Origin: Sulfurimicrobium sp963741495
Lineage (GTDB): Bacteria > Pseudomonadota > Gammaproteobacteria > Burkholderiales > Sulfuricellaceae
Reading direction: 5' to 3'
Length of the DNA stretch: 64,000 nt
Assembly: GCA_963741495.1 (NCBI GenBank)
Contig: CAVUID010000018.1
Location: 124,001 to 188,000 of the forward strand
This document shows, in pieces, positions 43,988 to 53,542 of the stretch. Numbering within the stretch: the stretch's first letter is position 1; the number at the start of each line of letters is the position of its first letter. The notes under the pieces are model-generated. The model saw only the letters and a program-made list of their open reading frames with translations, did not search any database and was not told where the DNA came from. The position numbers and the translations under genes were made by a program.

Positions 43988-45229
43988 TTACGCCAGGAGC
44001 GGGGTTCCGCTCTGCTCAAGGTTGAACGCCTTGTGCAGGACGCGCACCGCCAGTTCGAGGTATTTTTCGTCGATCACCACTGAAATCTTGATTTCTGAAG
44101 TGGAGATCATCTGGATGTTAATGCCTTCCTCGGCCAAAGTGCGGAACATGGCGCTGGCAATGCCAACGTGTGAACGCATGCCGACACCGACTACCGATAC
44201 CTTGACAATTTTGTCGTCGCCACTGACTTCACGCGCGCCGATGTGAGCCTGAACATTGCGGAGGATTTCGATGGCTTTGGCGTATTCGTTACGGTGAACG
44301 GTAAAGGTAAAATCGGTGCTGCCATCCGCGCCAACGTTCTGGATGATCATGTCCACGTCGATATTGGCTTCAGCTACCGGGCCCAGAATCTGATAGGCGA
44401 TGCCTGGTTTGTCAGGTGCGCCCAGCACGGTAATCTTGGCTTCGTCGCGATTGAATGCAATGCCCGAAATAATCGCTTTTTCCATGTTTTCGTCATCCTC
44501 AAATGTGATCAGCGTGCCGTTTCCGCCTTCTTCAAAGCTGGATAGCACGCGCAGTTTTACTTTGTATTTTCCGGCGAACTCGACCGAGCGGATCTGCAAT
44601 ACCTTGGAACCCAGGCTGGCCAGTTCTAGCATCTCTTCAAAAGTGATGGTTTCGAGGCGGCGCGCTTCCGGCACGATGCGCGGGTCGGTGGTGTAGACGC
44701 CATCCACATCGGTGTAGATCTGGCATTCGTCCGCCTTGAGTGCGGCTGCCAGCGCAACGCCCGTGGTGTCCGATCCGCCGCGGCCCAGCGTGGTGATGTT
44801 GCCGTTTTCGTCCACGCCCTGAAAGCCGGCGACCACCACCACATGTCCTTCGTTCAGATCATTGCGGATGCTGTTCTCGTCGATGGAGAGAATGCGCGCC
44901 TTGGTGTGTGCGTTGTCGGTCACGATGCGGACTTGCGCGCCGGTATAGCTTTTGGCCTTGAGCCCGATTTCCTTGAGCGACATGGCGAGAAGCGCGATGG
45001 TGACTTGCTCGCCGGTCGAGATCATGACGTCCAGCTCGCGCGGGTCGGGGTGAGTCTGAACCGATTTGGCCAGCGCGATGAGACGGTTGGTTTCGCCGCT
45101 CATGGCGGAAACTACCACCACGACCTGGTGTCCCATACTTTGAAAGCGTGCGACGCGACGGGCAACGTTTTTGATCCGCTCAGGGTCGCCAACCGAAGTG
45201 CCGCCGTATTTTTGAACAATCAGTGCCAT
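43988..45229 (-). CDS. lysC: Aspartate kinase
   Basis: The 413-aa monofunctional aspartokinase starts MALIVQKYGGTSVG (ATG at 45229 chosen over 45244). It carries GRGGSDTTGVALAAAL and YTDVDGVYTTDPR, with two ACT domains in the C-terminal third (VLGAPDKPGIAYQIL, VSVVGVGMRSHVG) for feedback control by lysine or threonine. It opens the lysine, threonine and methionine pathways. It is monocistronic with its own terminator. Confidence 0.96.
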   Translation of the reverse strand: MALIVQKYGGTSVGDPERIKNVARRVARFQSMGHQVVVVVSAMSGETNRLIALAKSVQTHPDPRELDVMISTGEQVTIALLAMSLKEIGLKAKSYTGAQVRIVTDNAHTKARILSIDENSIRNDLNEGHVVVVAGFQGVDENGNITTLGRGGSDTTGVALAAALKADECQIYTDVDGVYTTDPRIVPEARRLETITFEEMLELASLGSKVLQIRSVEFAGKYKVKLRVLSSFEEGGNGTLITFEDDENMEKAIISGIAFNRDEAKITVLGAPDKPGIAYQILGPVAEANIDVDMIIQNVGADGSTDFTFTVHRNEYAKAIEILRNVQAHIGAREVSGDDKIVKVSVVGVGMRSHVGIASAMFRTLAEEGINIQMISTSEIKISVVIDEKYLELAVRVLHKAFNLEQSGTPLLA

Positions 45230-45458
45230 TTTAAAGCTCTGCAAAAAATGGGTGATTTTAGCCTAATTGCTTAAGGAACACGAGGGGTTGATGTCCGGTT
45301 GGGGGAGGGTGATAGTAGATATGTACCATCCATATAATGAAAAATTTTATTCTGTCTATAGGGGAAACCCTTATTTTATGGTAATATTTTCATGTCATTA
45401 TTCGGCATTTGTCCGAAGATAATATATAAATCATTTACTTATACAGGGGTGTAAAGTC

Positions 45459-45764
45459 ATGAAACTTTTTGACAAGGTTGCCAATCCTCGCGAGATTCGC
45501 CGCAAACTGGGTATGAATCAGCAGGAATTCTGGACCAAGATCGGTGTGACACAGAGTGGCGGGTCCCGCTACGAGAGTGGTCGGGATATGCCCAAGCCGG
45601 TGCGTGAATTGTTGCGCCTGGTACATATGGAGCATGTCGATCTGACCAAGGTCAAGCGCGAAGACTTCGAGATCGTGGAATATATGAAACAGTCGCATGC
45701 CGATCTGTACAAAAGCATGAAGAAAGCCGTGCGTTCCACTCACAAGGCCGGTGAGGCGCATTAA
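45459..45764 (+). CDS. XRE-type helix-turn-helix regulator
   Basis: The 101-aa protein has an N-terminal helix-turn-helix, REIRRKLGMNQQEFWTKIGVTQSGGSRYESG, with the typical Ser/Arg/Tyr-Glu-Ser-Gly ending. A basic helical tail follows (KSMKKAVRSTHKAGEAH). Targets are unknown. It has a long AT-rich leader with TATAAT at 45333-45338. It stands between lysC and a convergent radical SAM gene. Confidence 0.8.
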   Translation: MKLFDKVANPREIRRKLGMNQQEFWTKIGVTQSGGSRYESGRDMPKPVRELLRLVHMEHVDLTKVKREDFEIVEYMKQSHADLYKSMKKAVRSTHKAGEAH

Positions 45765-45797
45765 AATTCTGCTTCGGCAGGTTTTGCCGGATTGGCG

Positions 45798-46658
45798 CTA
45801 AGCGCTGTTTTTTGTCTCCAGTCCCAGCGCCTTGATATCTGCGGCCAGGGCATCGACCCATGTTTGGGGCAGGGGCGTCAGTCGTGGCGCTTCGGCTTGC
45901 ATGGACGGGCGGGCCAGGCCGTACAGCAATACGCCCCGTGGCGGGGCGCCGAAGTCCATGGCGCGTGACAGAAAGTCGAGGTAGGCCTTGCGCTCACTTG
46001 CGGCGGGCGGTTGGCCGTCGAGTGCGAAAAGCGCAGTCTGAATCCAGGTGGGGCACAAACTGGCCGCCGTACGCAGATTGGTCATGACAGTTTCAGGTTT
46101 CTGGCGGCTATGATTGATGCGCAACCGCCCTTCTGGTGTGGCGCTATCCAGTTTGAACCAGATTTCCCCATTCAGTCTTGCCATTTGCTTGAGTCCCCTG
46201 CGCACGTCTGGCCGGTGAATGAGGCTGCCATTCGTGATCAAGACCAGCTTGATCTGGCCGGTGAGACCGAATTCACCCATGATTTCCCCTACCAGCTCGA
46301 TCACCTGTTCAAACTCAGCTGCGCTGGTGGGTTCGCCATTGCCGGAGAGCGCGATATCTTTCAGTTGCCGCGCTTCAGGGGGGGCATGCGCAGCCATGAA
46401 ATCGCCGTGCAGCAATTCTTTCAGAAATACCCGCAGTTCATTTTCCAGTAAGGGCAAATCAACAGGTGGCGCACTACCACGTCGCAGATTTGGTACCTGG
46501 CAATAAATGCAGCGCCAGTTGCAGGCGTTGTTGGGGTTCAGATTGATACCCAGGGATATCCCCCCGGATCGGCGCGAGATGACCGGGTAAACATAGGTCA
46601 GTCCGGCGCTATCGCGGCTGTGGTCACGCGTGCTGAGTGGTGTTGGGCGCTGAGTCAT
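45798..46658 (-). CDS. Radical SAM protein of unknown specificity
   Basis: The 286-aa protein carries the radical SAM cluster motif CNWRCIYCQ near residue 45 and a GxGEPT element in ALSGNGEPTSA. The start MTQRPTPLSTRDHS at 46658 is chosen because the longer frame only mirrors queD. It is divergent from queD by 75 bp, but it lacks the QueE layout, so a queuosine role is unproven. The substrate is unknown. Confidence 0.83.
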   Translation of the reverse strand: MTQRPTPLSTRDHSRDSAGLTYVYPVISRRSGGISLGINLNPNNACNWRCIYCQVPNLRRGSAPPVDLPLLENELRVFLKELLHGDFMAAHAPPEARQLKDIALSGNGEPTSAAEFEQVIELVGEIMGEFGLTGQIKLVLITNGSLIHRPDVRRGLKQMARLNGEIWFKLDSATPEGRLRINHSRQKPETVMTNLRTAASLCPTWIQTALFALDGQPPAASERKAYLDFLSRAMDFGAPPRGVLLYGLARPSMQAEAPRLTPLPQTWVDALAADIKALGLETKNSA

Positions 46659-46733
46659 GGGGCGATTGAACCACTGAACGCCGCCTCGGGCAAGAATGCT
46701 ATAATCAGCAACCTTTTCGGAGCGCACTATTTC

Positions 46734-47180
46734 ATGCTGATTACCCGCAGACTGGAGTTCGATGCCGGCCATCGCATCCCCAACCACAATAGCCAGTGCC
46801 GGCATCTTCATGGTCATCGTTATGCGATCGAGATCACGCTGTCGGGCCAGATTATTGACATCGAAGGCGTATCCGAGAAGGGGATGGTAATGGATTTCTC
46901 CGAGGTAAAAAGTATTGCGCAGGAGATCGTGGTTAACCAGTGGGATCACGCCTTTCTGGCTTACCGGGGAGACGCCGAGGTCGTGGACTTTCTTGCCGGA
47001 CTGCCCGGGCACAAGACCGTGATTCTCGACGTGGTGCCCACTGCAGAAAATCTTGCCGCGACTGCGTTTCGCATGCTTGATGTGGCCTATGTCGATCGCT
47101 ATGCCAACCAGCTTCGCCTGGAGCAAGTGCGCCTGTACGAAACCCCGAACAACTGGGCGGATGCGCGGCGCCAGGCTTGA
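46734..47180 (+). CDS. queD: 6-carboxytetrahydropterin synthase QueD
   Basis: The 148-aa enzyme starts MLITRRLEFDAGHRIP (ATG at 46734). It shows the zinc His residues in FDAGHR and CRHLHGHRY, with the catalytic Cys just before. It makes the pterin precursor of queuosine from GTP-derived dihydroneopterin triphosphate. A TATAAT lies at 46700-46705. The upstream in-frame extension has no family character. Confidence 0.93.
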   Translation: MLITRRLEFDAGHRIPNHNSQCRHLHGHRYAIEITLSGQIIDIEGVSEKGMVMDFSEVKSIAQEIVVNQWDHAFLAYRGDAEVVDFLAGLPGHKTVILDVVPTAENLAATAFRMLDVAYVDRYANQLRLEQVRLYETPNNWADARRQA

Positions 47181-47300
47181 GGCTTTCCCCGTGGACCTGG
47201 GTCCGCTCTTTATGATGGTCATGGCATCCGTGCTATCCTCAAGTCCAGTCAAGTCACCCTTTGCGCGTATCGCGCAGCAGCGCCAGGATGCAGGTATTTC

Positions 47301-49262
47301 ATGATGCTCAAATCGATATTTCTTTTTTTCTCCCTGTGTCTGTTTTCTATGACGAATGCGGCAGCCGGTAGTGCGGATGATGAATTCCTCGCCGGACGCG
47401 ATGCCTTTCGAAAGGGTGATGCTGCGCGCCTGAATGTGGCCATAAAGCGGCTGGAAAATCATGCCCTGGCTCCTTATCTGAATTATTACCAGCTGCTGAT
47501 GCGCCTCAAGCTTGCCAGTGCGGCAGAAGTGCGGAGCTTTATTGCTGCTGATGCAGATTCCTATCTGGCCGGCCGGTTACGCGCAGACTGGCTGAAAATC
47601 TTGGGGCAGCAGCAGAACTGGGCGTTATTTCTGGAAGAGTATCCCCTGCTGAATGCTAACGATGATGCCGAGCTTGCCTGTTTTGCCTTGCAGGCGAAGC
47701 TGCAGCGTGGAGATGCGGATGTGTTTCAGGAAGGCCGGAAAAAATGGCTGAGCGGGACTGAAACTGCCGCCTCATGCAGGCCGGTGTTTGAGGCCATGAT
47801 GGCTGCAGATGCGTTGACAATGGAGGATGTCTGGTCCCGCATCCGGCTTGCGCTGGAGTTGGGAAATATCAGCGTGGCACGGCAGGCGGCCGAGGATTTG
47901 CCCGGGGCGCAAAAATCTGGTTTCGGCGCAGTGGAAAAGGTGGCTGATAACCCACAGCGGTTTCTGGATGCGGCGGGCGCCACTCCTCAAGGCCGTGCCG
48001 AGCGGGAGCTGACGATGTTTGCCGTTTATCGCCTGGCACGCAGCCAGCCGATGGCTGCGCTGCCTTACTGGAATCGCTTGTTGCCTCAGTTTAGCCCGGA
48101 GGAGCAGCGTTATGTATGGGGGCAGATGGCTTTTCATGCTGCGCGCCGGCATGAGCCTGTCGCATTGCAGTGGTTTCGGGAGGCGGGTGATACGCCCTTG
48201 AATGAGCTTCAACTGACTTGGCGCGTTCGTGCCGCCTTGCGGGCAGCGGACTGGCCGCAGGTCTTGTCCGGTATTGCAGCAATGCCGGAAGCAATGCAGA
48301 GCCAGGGCGCCTGGCGTTACTGGAAGGCTCGCGGGCTCAAGGTCGGCGGCAAGACGGCGGCTGCTAATGCCATTCTGGCGCCCTTGTCGCTCGAGCATAA
48401 TTTTTACGGTCAGATGGCGCTGGAAGAGTTGGGTGCGGTTGTCAGCAATCCGCATTCCCCTTATGAGCCCGGTGAGGCAGAAATGCGGGAAATCAGGGCT
48501 GTTCCGGGCATTCAGCGTGCGCTGGCGCTCTACCGGCTTGACCTGAGAACCGAGGCAAATCGTGAATGGTTATGGTCGAGCCGAAATTTCAGTGATGAGC
48601 AATTGCTGGCGGCAGCAGAGCTGGCAAAGCGCAACAACTGGCTTGATCGGGCGATCAATACCGCCGACAAAACCCGGAGCCTGCATGATTTCAGTCTGCG
48701 CTACCCTGCGCCGCATCGTGAATTGATGCAGGCTTATGCCCAGGAGCACGGGCTGGATGAGGCATGGGTATATGGCCTGATCCGGCAGGAAAGCCGTTTC
48801 GTGCAGCAGGCGCGCTCCAGTGTGGGCGCTTCCGGCCTGATGCAGCTGATGCCGGCAACAGCCAAATGGATTGCCAGTCGGATGGGCATGAAGCATTTTC
48901 GACAAAGCCTGGTCAATCAGATTGATACCAATATTTCCTTTGGTACCTATTATCTGAAATATGTACTTGACACCAATGACGGCCAGCCAGTGCTTGCCAC
49001 GGCATCCTATAACGCAGGGCCGTCGCGTGCCCGGCGCTGGAAGGACGAGAAAGCACTTGAGGGTGCGATTTACGCCGAATCCATCCCGTTTACGGAAACC
49101 CGTGGCTATGTACAGAAGGTCATGAGCAATGCCAGTTATTACGCGAATCGCTTTGAGCGTCAGGTCATCACCCTGAGGCAGCGCCTGGGAACGATTGCGG
49201 GCAAGGGCGCCAATAACGAATGCCAGAACCCGGATGAACGGAGCCCCGCCTGCGATCCGTGA
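47301..49262 (+). CDS. slt: Soluble lytic murein transglycosylase (Slt70-like)
   Basis: The 653-aa periplasmic enzyme has a Sec signal (about residues 1-22). A superhelical alpha domain rich in paired helices follows, then the C-terminal lysozyme-like domain with LIRQESRF (catalytic Glu497), SSVGASGLMQLMP and TASYNAGPSRARRW. It cleaves peptidoglycan with formation of 1,6-anhydromuramic ends. The second Met at 47304 is an equally possible start. Confidence 0.95.
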   Translation: MMLKSIFLFFSLCLFSMTNAAAGSADDEFLAGRDAFRKGDAARLNVAIKRLENHALAPYLNYYQLLMRLKLASAAEVRSFIAADADSYLAGRLRADWLKILGQQQNWALFLEEYPLLNANDDAELACFALQAKLQRGDADVFQEGRKKWLSGTETAASCRPVFEAMMAADALTMEDVWSRIRLALELGNISVARQAAEDLPGAQKSGFGAVEKVADNPQRFLDAAGATPQGRAERELTMFAVYRLARSQPMAALPYWNRLLPQFSPEEQRYVWGQMAFHAARRHEPVALQWFREAGDTPLNELQLTWRVRAALRAADWPQVLSGIAAMPEAMQSQGAWRYWKARGLKVGGKTAAANAILAPLSLEHNFYGQMALEELGAVVSNPHSPYEPGEAEMREIRAVPGIQRALALYRLDLRTEANREWLWSSRNFSDEQLLAAAELAKRNNWLDRAINTADKTRSLHDFSLRYPAPHRELMQAYAQEHGLDEAWVYGLIRQESRFVQQARSSVGASGLMQLMPATAKWIASRMGMKHFRQSLVNQIDTNISFGTYYLKYVLDTNDGQPVLATASYNAGPSRARRWKDEKALEGAIYAESIPFTETRGYVQKVMSNASYYANRFERQVITLRQRLGTIAGKGANNECQNPDERSPACDP

Positions 49263-49318
49263 CGAGGCAGTGGTAACAGACTAGAATCCTTATTCTATAA
49301 AGAAAGCGGTCATTATTT

Positions 49319-50347
49319 ATGAACATCAAGAAAATCTGTGTCCTGGGTGGCGGCGGTTTTGTCGGCACCCATCTCGTGAACAAGCTGGAAATGGCGGGTT
49401 ATGCGGTTCGTGTTCTAACCAGCAAGCGTGAGCATGCCAAGAATGTTTCCGTCCTGCCCAAGGTGGAAGTGGTCGAAGCCAATATTTTTGACCCTTCGGA
49501 GTTGAATCGCCATTTTGCTGGCATGGATGCCGTGATCAATCTGGTGGGCATGTTGCACGAGCATAAGGTCAGCCGGGTGGACAAACCTATGGCGCGGCGT
49601 GGGGATTTCCATGAGGTGCATGTGGAGTTGCCGCGCAAGATCGTTCATGCCTGTGCGGCGTCTGGAATCAAACGGTTGTTGCACATGAGCGCGCTCAATG
49701 CCGACCCCAACGGGCCGAGTGCCTATCTTCGTTCCAAGGGGCTGGGCGAGGCCATTGTGCGCGAATCCGGCATGCAGCACAGCGAGAATGAAAACTGGTA
49801 TCTCAATGGACCAAAATTTGTGCATGGCTATGGGTTGGCTGTGACTGTGTTCCGGCCTTCGGTTATTTTCGGGCGCGAAGACAGCTTTATCAACATGTTC
49901 GCCGGCTTGCTGAAAATTTCGCCAGTGCTGCCGCTGGCCAGCCCGGAGGTGAAGTTTCAGCCGGTGCATGTCGATGACGTGGCTCAGGCTTTTGTGGCGA
50001 GCGTCAACAACCAGGCCACTTTCGGGCGAGTATACGATTTGTGTGGCCCCAGGGTTTATACATTGCGTGAGCTGGTCGATCTGGTTGCAAAACTGACGGG
50101 CCGTCAGCGCAAAATCATCAATCTTTGCCCGCAACTGTCTTACCTGATGGCACTGATGATGGAATGGATGCCGGGCCCCAAGCTGATGACGCGCGACAAC
50201 TATTACTCGATGCAGGTCGATGCTGTTTGTGCTTGCGAATTCCCGAAGATTTTTGATATCAAGCCCAGTGCGCTGGAAGCCGTAGCGCCGGAATATCTCT
50301 CCCAAGCTCATTGCTATCAGGGCTTCCGCTCTGCGGCAGGTCGCTGA
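49319..50347 (+). CDS. NDUFA9-like NAD(P)-binding epimerase/reductase
   Basis: The 342-aa Rossmann protein opens KKICVLGGGGFVGTHLVNKL. It continues with INLVGMLHE and LLHMSALNADPNGPSAYLRSKG, the style of the complex I NDUFA9 subunit family and of atypical short-chain reductases. The exact reaction is unknown. It is followed by cca after 6 bp and so is probably in the same transcript. Confidence 0.85.
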   Translation: MNIKKICVLGGGGFVGTHLVNKLEMAGYAVRVLTSKREHAKNVSVLPKVEVVEANIFDPSELNRHFAGMDAVINLVGMLHEHKVSRVDKPMARRGDFHEVHVELPRKIVHACAASGIKRLLHMSALNADPNGPSAYLRSKGLGEAIVRESGMQHSENENWYLNGPKFVHGYGLAVTVFRPSVIFGREDSFINMFAGLLKISPVLPLASPEVKFQPVHVDDVAQAFVASVNNQATFGRVYDLCGPRVYTLRELVDLVAKLTGRQRKIINLCPQLSYLMALMMEWMPGPKLMTRDNYYSMQVDAVCACEFPKIFDIKPSALEAVAPEYLSQAHCYQGFRSAAGR

Positions 50348-50353
50348 TCCGCA

Positions 50354-51580
50354 ATGCAGGTCTATCAGGTCGGCGGTGCGGTGCGCGACGAACTGCTTGG
50401 CCTGCCGGTGCAGGACCGGGATTATGTCGTGGTGGGCGCCACCCCAGCGGAAATGGAGAAGCTGGGATTCCGGCCGGTGGGCAAGGATTTTCCGGTTTTT
50501 CTTCACCCCCGGACCCATGAGGAATATGCACTAGCCCGTACCGAGCGCAAGACGGCCAAGGGTTACAAGGGTTTCCAGGTTCATGCCGAGCCGGAAGTGA
50601 CCCTGGAGCAGGATCTTGCCCGGCGCGACCTCACGATCAATGCCATTGCCCGGGATGACGCGGGGTCGATCATCGATCCCTACAATGGCGTAAGCGATAT
50701 CCAGGCGGGTATTCTGCGTCACGTCAGCCAGGCATTTGTCGAAGACCCCGTGCGGATTTTGCGCGTGGCGCGTTTTGCCGCGCGATTCGAACAATTCTCC
50801 ATTGCGCCCGAAACACTCGAACTGATGCGGGAAATGGTCCGGAATGGCGAAGTCGATGCGCTGGTTCCTGAACGGGTGTGGCAGGAGCTCGCCAAGGGCT
50901 TGATGGAGCGCCAGCCATCGCGCATGTTCCATGTGCTGCGCGATTGCGGGGCTCTGGCGCGCATCCTGCCCGAACTCGACTGTTTGTTCGGGGTGCCCCA
51001 ACCAGCCCAATATCATCCGGAAATTGATACCGGCGCCCATGTCATGATGGTGCTGGACTGTACGGCTTCCCGTGCTTATCCGCTGGAGGTTCGTTTTGCC
51101 GCGCTGACACATGACCTGGGTAAGGGTACGACGCCTCAGGCAGAATGGCCGCGCCATATTGCACATGAGCAGCGCAGCTTCACCCTGATCAAGCCGCTGT
51201 GCGAACGTCTGAGAGTGCCCAATGCGTGCCGTGACCTGGCGCTGGTGGTGGCACGCTTTCACGGTATCGTCCATCGTGCCCAGGAATTGCGGGCTGAAAC
51301 GTTGTTGAAACTTCTTCACGATACCGATGCGCTGCGCCAGCCGCAGCGTTTCGAGCTTTTTCTACAGGCCTGCGAGGCTGATTTCTGTGGCCGGGCTGGC
51401 TTCGAACAGCTGGAGTTTTTACCGGCAGATTTGTTGCGTCACGGGCTTGAAGTTGTTTCTGCAGTGGACGCCGGGGCGGTGGCAAAGCAATGTGCGGACC
51501 CGAGCCAGATTAAGGACCATGTGTATCAGGCGCGCCTCACGGCACTCAGACAATGGCGACAGAAGTCTCACCCGAATTGA
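50354..51580 (+). CDS. cca: Multifunctional CCA-adding enzyme with HD domain
   Basis: The 408-aa protein has the class II nucleotidyltransferase start VYQVGGAVRDELLGLPVQDRDYVVVGA, the RRDLTINAIA motif, EDPVRILRVARFAARF, and an HD phosphohydrolase domain with THDLGKG near residue 255. It builds and repairs the CCA end of tRNA. The HD domain adds phosphatase and phosphodiesterase activities in the long enzyme type. Confidence 0.96.
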   Translation: MQVYQVGGAVRDELLGLPVQDRDYVVVGATPAEMEKLGFRPVGKDFPVFLHPRTHEEYALARTERKTAKGYKGFQVHAEPEVTLEQDLARRDLTINAIARDDAGSIIDPYNGVSDIQAGILRHVSQAFVEDPVRILRVARFAARFEQFSIAPETLELMREMVRNGEVDALVPERVWQELAKGLMERQPSRMFHVLRDCGALARILPELDCLFGVPQPAQYHPEIDTGAHVMMVLDCTASRAYPLEVRFAALTHDLGKGTTPQAEWPRHIAHEQRSFTLIKPLCERLRVPNACRDLALVVARFHGIVHRAQELRAETLLKLLHDTDALRQPQRFELFLQACEADFCGRAGFEQLEFLPADLLRHGLEVVSAVDAGAVAKQCADPSQIKDHVYQARLTALRQWRQKSHPN

Positions 51581-51647
51581 GCATAAACTCGTTAAAATGG
51601 AAGTGTTTTCGACTGAGCTTACCCTTTAATACGGAATTTTTTTGATC

Positions 51648-52652
51648 ATGCAAACTCTAGGCCAATCTCCCTCCAAGCGCATGCGTCGTATGCGGCGTGA
51701 TGATTTCTCCCGCCGCTTGATGCGCGAAAACCAGCTCAGCAGCGCCGACCTGATTTACCCGGTTTTCGTGCTGGACGGAAATGACCGAGTTGAAGCTGTT
51801 GCCTCCATGCCGGGCGTGGAGCGCAAGACGCTGGACCACCTGTTGCGCCAGGCAGAGCAGTGCCTTGAACTGGGTGTGCCGGCACTGGCGATCTTCCCCG
51901 TCATTGATGCCGGGCTGAAAAGTCTTGACGCGGCGGAAGCCTATAACCCGGACGGTCTTGTGCCGCGTGTGGTGCGGGCCCTGAAGCAGCGTTTCCCGGA
52001 ATTGGGCGTGATTACCGATATCGCGCTGGACCCCTATACCAGCCACGGCCAGGACGGCCTGATTGATGCGCACGGTTATGTCCTGAACGATGAAACCGTG
52101 GCGGTTCTGGCGCGGCAGGCACTGGTTCACGCCGCCGCCGGCGCGGACGTGGTTGCGCCCTCAGATATGATGGATGGCCGTATCGGTGCAGTACGCGCGG
52201 CACTGGATGAGGGGAAATACATCCATACCCGGATTCTGGCCTATTCGGCCAAATATGCCTCCAGCTTTTACGGGCCGTTTCGCGATGCGGTGGGCTCGTC
52301 CGCCAATCTGGGCAGTGGCAACAAATACACTTACCAGATGGACCCAGCCAACAGCGATGAGGCCTTGTGGGAGGTGGGGCTCGATCTGGCAGAGGGGGCG
52401 GACATGGTGATGGTCAAGCCGGGCATGCCTTATCTGGATATCGTGCGGCGCTTGAAGGATGAGTTCAAGGCGCCTACTTTCGTCTATCAGGTCAGTGGTG
52501 AATATGCCATGCTCAAGGCCGCCGCGCAGAATGGCTGGCTGAATGAGAAAGCCTGCGTGCTGGAATCGTTGCTGGCGTTTAAACGCGCCGGGGCGGATGG
52601 GATCCTGACTTACTTTGCGCTGGATGCGGCGCGTTGGCTGAAAGAGGGCTGA
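51648..52652 (+). CDS. hemB: Delta-aminolevulinic acid dehydratase (porphobilinogen synthase)
   Basis: The 334-aa enzyme joins two 5-aminolevulinates into porphobilinogen. It contains LIYPVFVLDG, the first catalytic Lys in YSAKYASSFYGPFRDA and the second in MVMVKPGMPYLDI. No Cys-rich zinc site is seen, so it may be the Mg-dependent type. The start at 51648 is preferred over the TTG two codons earlier. Only weak Shine-Dalgarno pairing is visible. Confidence 0.95.
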   Translation: MQTLGQSPSKRMRRMRRDDFSRRLMRENQLSSADLIYPVFVLDGNDRVEAVASMPGVERKTLDHLLRQAEQCLELGVPALAIFPVIDAGLKSLDAAEAYNPDGLVPRVVRALKQRFPELGVITDIALDPYTSHGQDGLIDAHGYVLNDETVAVLARQALVHAAAGADVVAPSDMMDGRIGAVRAALDEGKYIHTRILAYSAKYASSFYGPFRDAVGSSANLGSGNKYTYQMDPANSDEALWEVGLDLAEGADMVMVKPGMPYLDIVRRLKDEFKAPTFVYQVSGEYAMLKAAAQNGWLNEKACVLESLLAFKRAGADGILTYFALDAARWLKEG

Positions 52653-52671
52653 ACTTGCCTGGCTGTTGGGC

Positions 52672-53424
52672 TTATTGCGCAAGTATGGAACGGCGTTCGC
52701 GATCCAGTTTGATGATGTAGCGCTGGATCATTGCTTGCTGGCTTGAATGAAGGTTCATAAACATGCAGCCGGCACGGTGAATTTTAGAGCCGTTCTTCAT
52801 CGTGATTTCCTGTTCGTTGCGAATCTCGATGTCTGTGGTGACCGTTCCCATGTCTGGCAAGATGATGCGGCAGGCACTGAAGCTATCGCCAATTTCAAGT
52901 TGCATCAACTCCCTGTAATGGGTGATCGCAATGCCCCCGAGACTGATGTCGGCAATGATGGCGTCAATTCTGCCCTTGTCCTGCTTGGCCATTGAGCATT
53001 TGATCGGGTTGATAACCGGTGTGGCAAGGCGGTAATACTCGCGCCGTTGCAGTTTCAGAAGTTCGCCTGGAAGGGATGCTCTGAAGGCTGGGCGACCAAA
53101 ATGCTCGATCTGCTGCATGCGGCCGGCCACAAATTGCACCTTTACCCTGTCCTGAGTAGTGACCAAAATAATTTTGTCACTTTCCAGAATCCGTTTGTTG
53201 AGAAGTTCATTGGCGCCATAGTCGAAGATCACTGTGCCATTATCTGAATCAACATCGATAATGGAAGTCAGGAGAAAATCCTGCCCCTGGTTGAAATAAG
53301 CGGTAACAAGTTCATTCTTGTGCTGGAGCGCACGCAGGATGTAGATGATCTCCATCCGGGAATGAATCATGTAATTGCTGACATCAGGAACAGCTTCAGT
53401 TTTCAGTGGGGACTGGTTTGCCAT
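52672..53424 (-). CDS. ycgR: PilZ-domain flagellar brake protein YcgR-like
   Basis: The 250-aa protein has an N-terminal YcgR/PilZN-type domain and a C-terminal PilZ domain with RREYYR (RxxxR, near residue 125) and DISLGG (DxSxxG), both needed to bind cyclic di-GMP. It probably slows motility when the second messenger is high. No flagellar genes are in the window. A role in type IV pilus control is possible given the pil genes nearby. Confidence 0.88.
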   Translation of the reverse strand: MANQSPLKTEAVPDVSNYMIHSRMEIIYILRALQHKNELVTAYFNQGQDFLLTSIIDVDSDNGTVIFDYGANELLNKRILESDKIILVTTQDRVKVQFVAGRMQQIEHFGRPAFRASLPGELLKLQRREYYRLATPVINPIKCSMAKQDKGRIDAIIADISLGGIAITHYRELMQLEIGDSFSACRIILPDMGTVTTDIEIRNEQEITMKNGSKIHRAGCMFMNLHSSQQAMIQRYIIKLDRERRSILAQ

Positions 53425-53542
53425 CCGATTTTGTGTACGCTTGATTTGGGTTCAGGCGGATCTTGAACCCGTTTGTTTGAAATTCACTGTAAGGCCATCA
53501 TTTTGCCTGATAATGTTTGTGCTTTCCAGCAAAGGCTCGTGA

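Noticed and set aside
45245..45458. Possible riboswitch or tRNA in the gap before the XRE gene
   Set aside because: The stretch is AT-rich with only a short TTCGG/CCGAA dyad, and no cloverleaf or known riboswitch core can be drawn.
46620..46733. N-terminal extension of queD upstream of MLITRRLEFDAGHR
   Set aside because: Family similarity begins at 46734, and the extension covers the TATAAT promoter and the divergent gene start.
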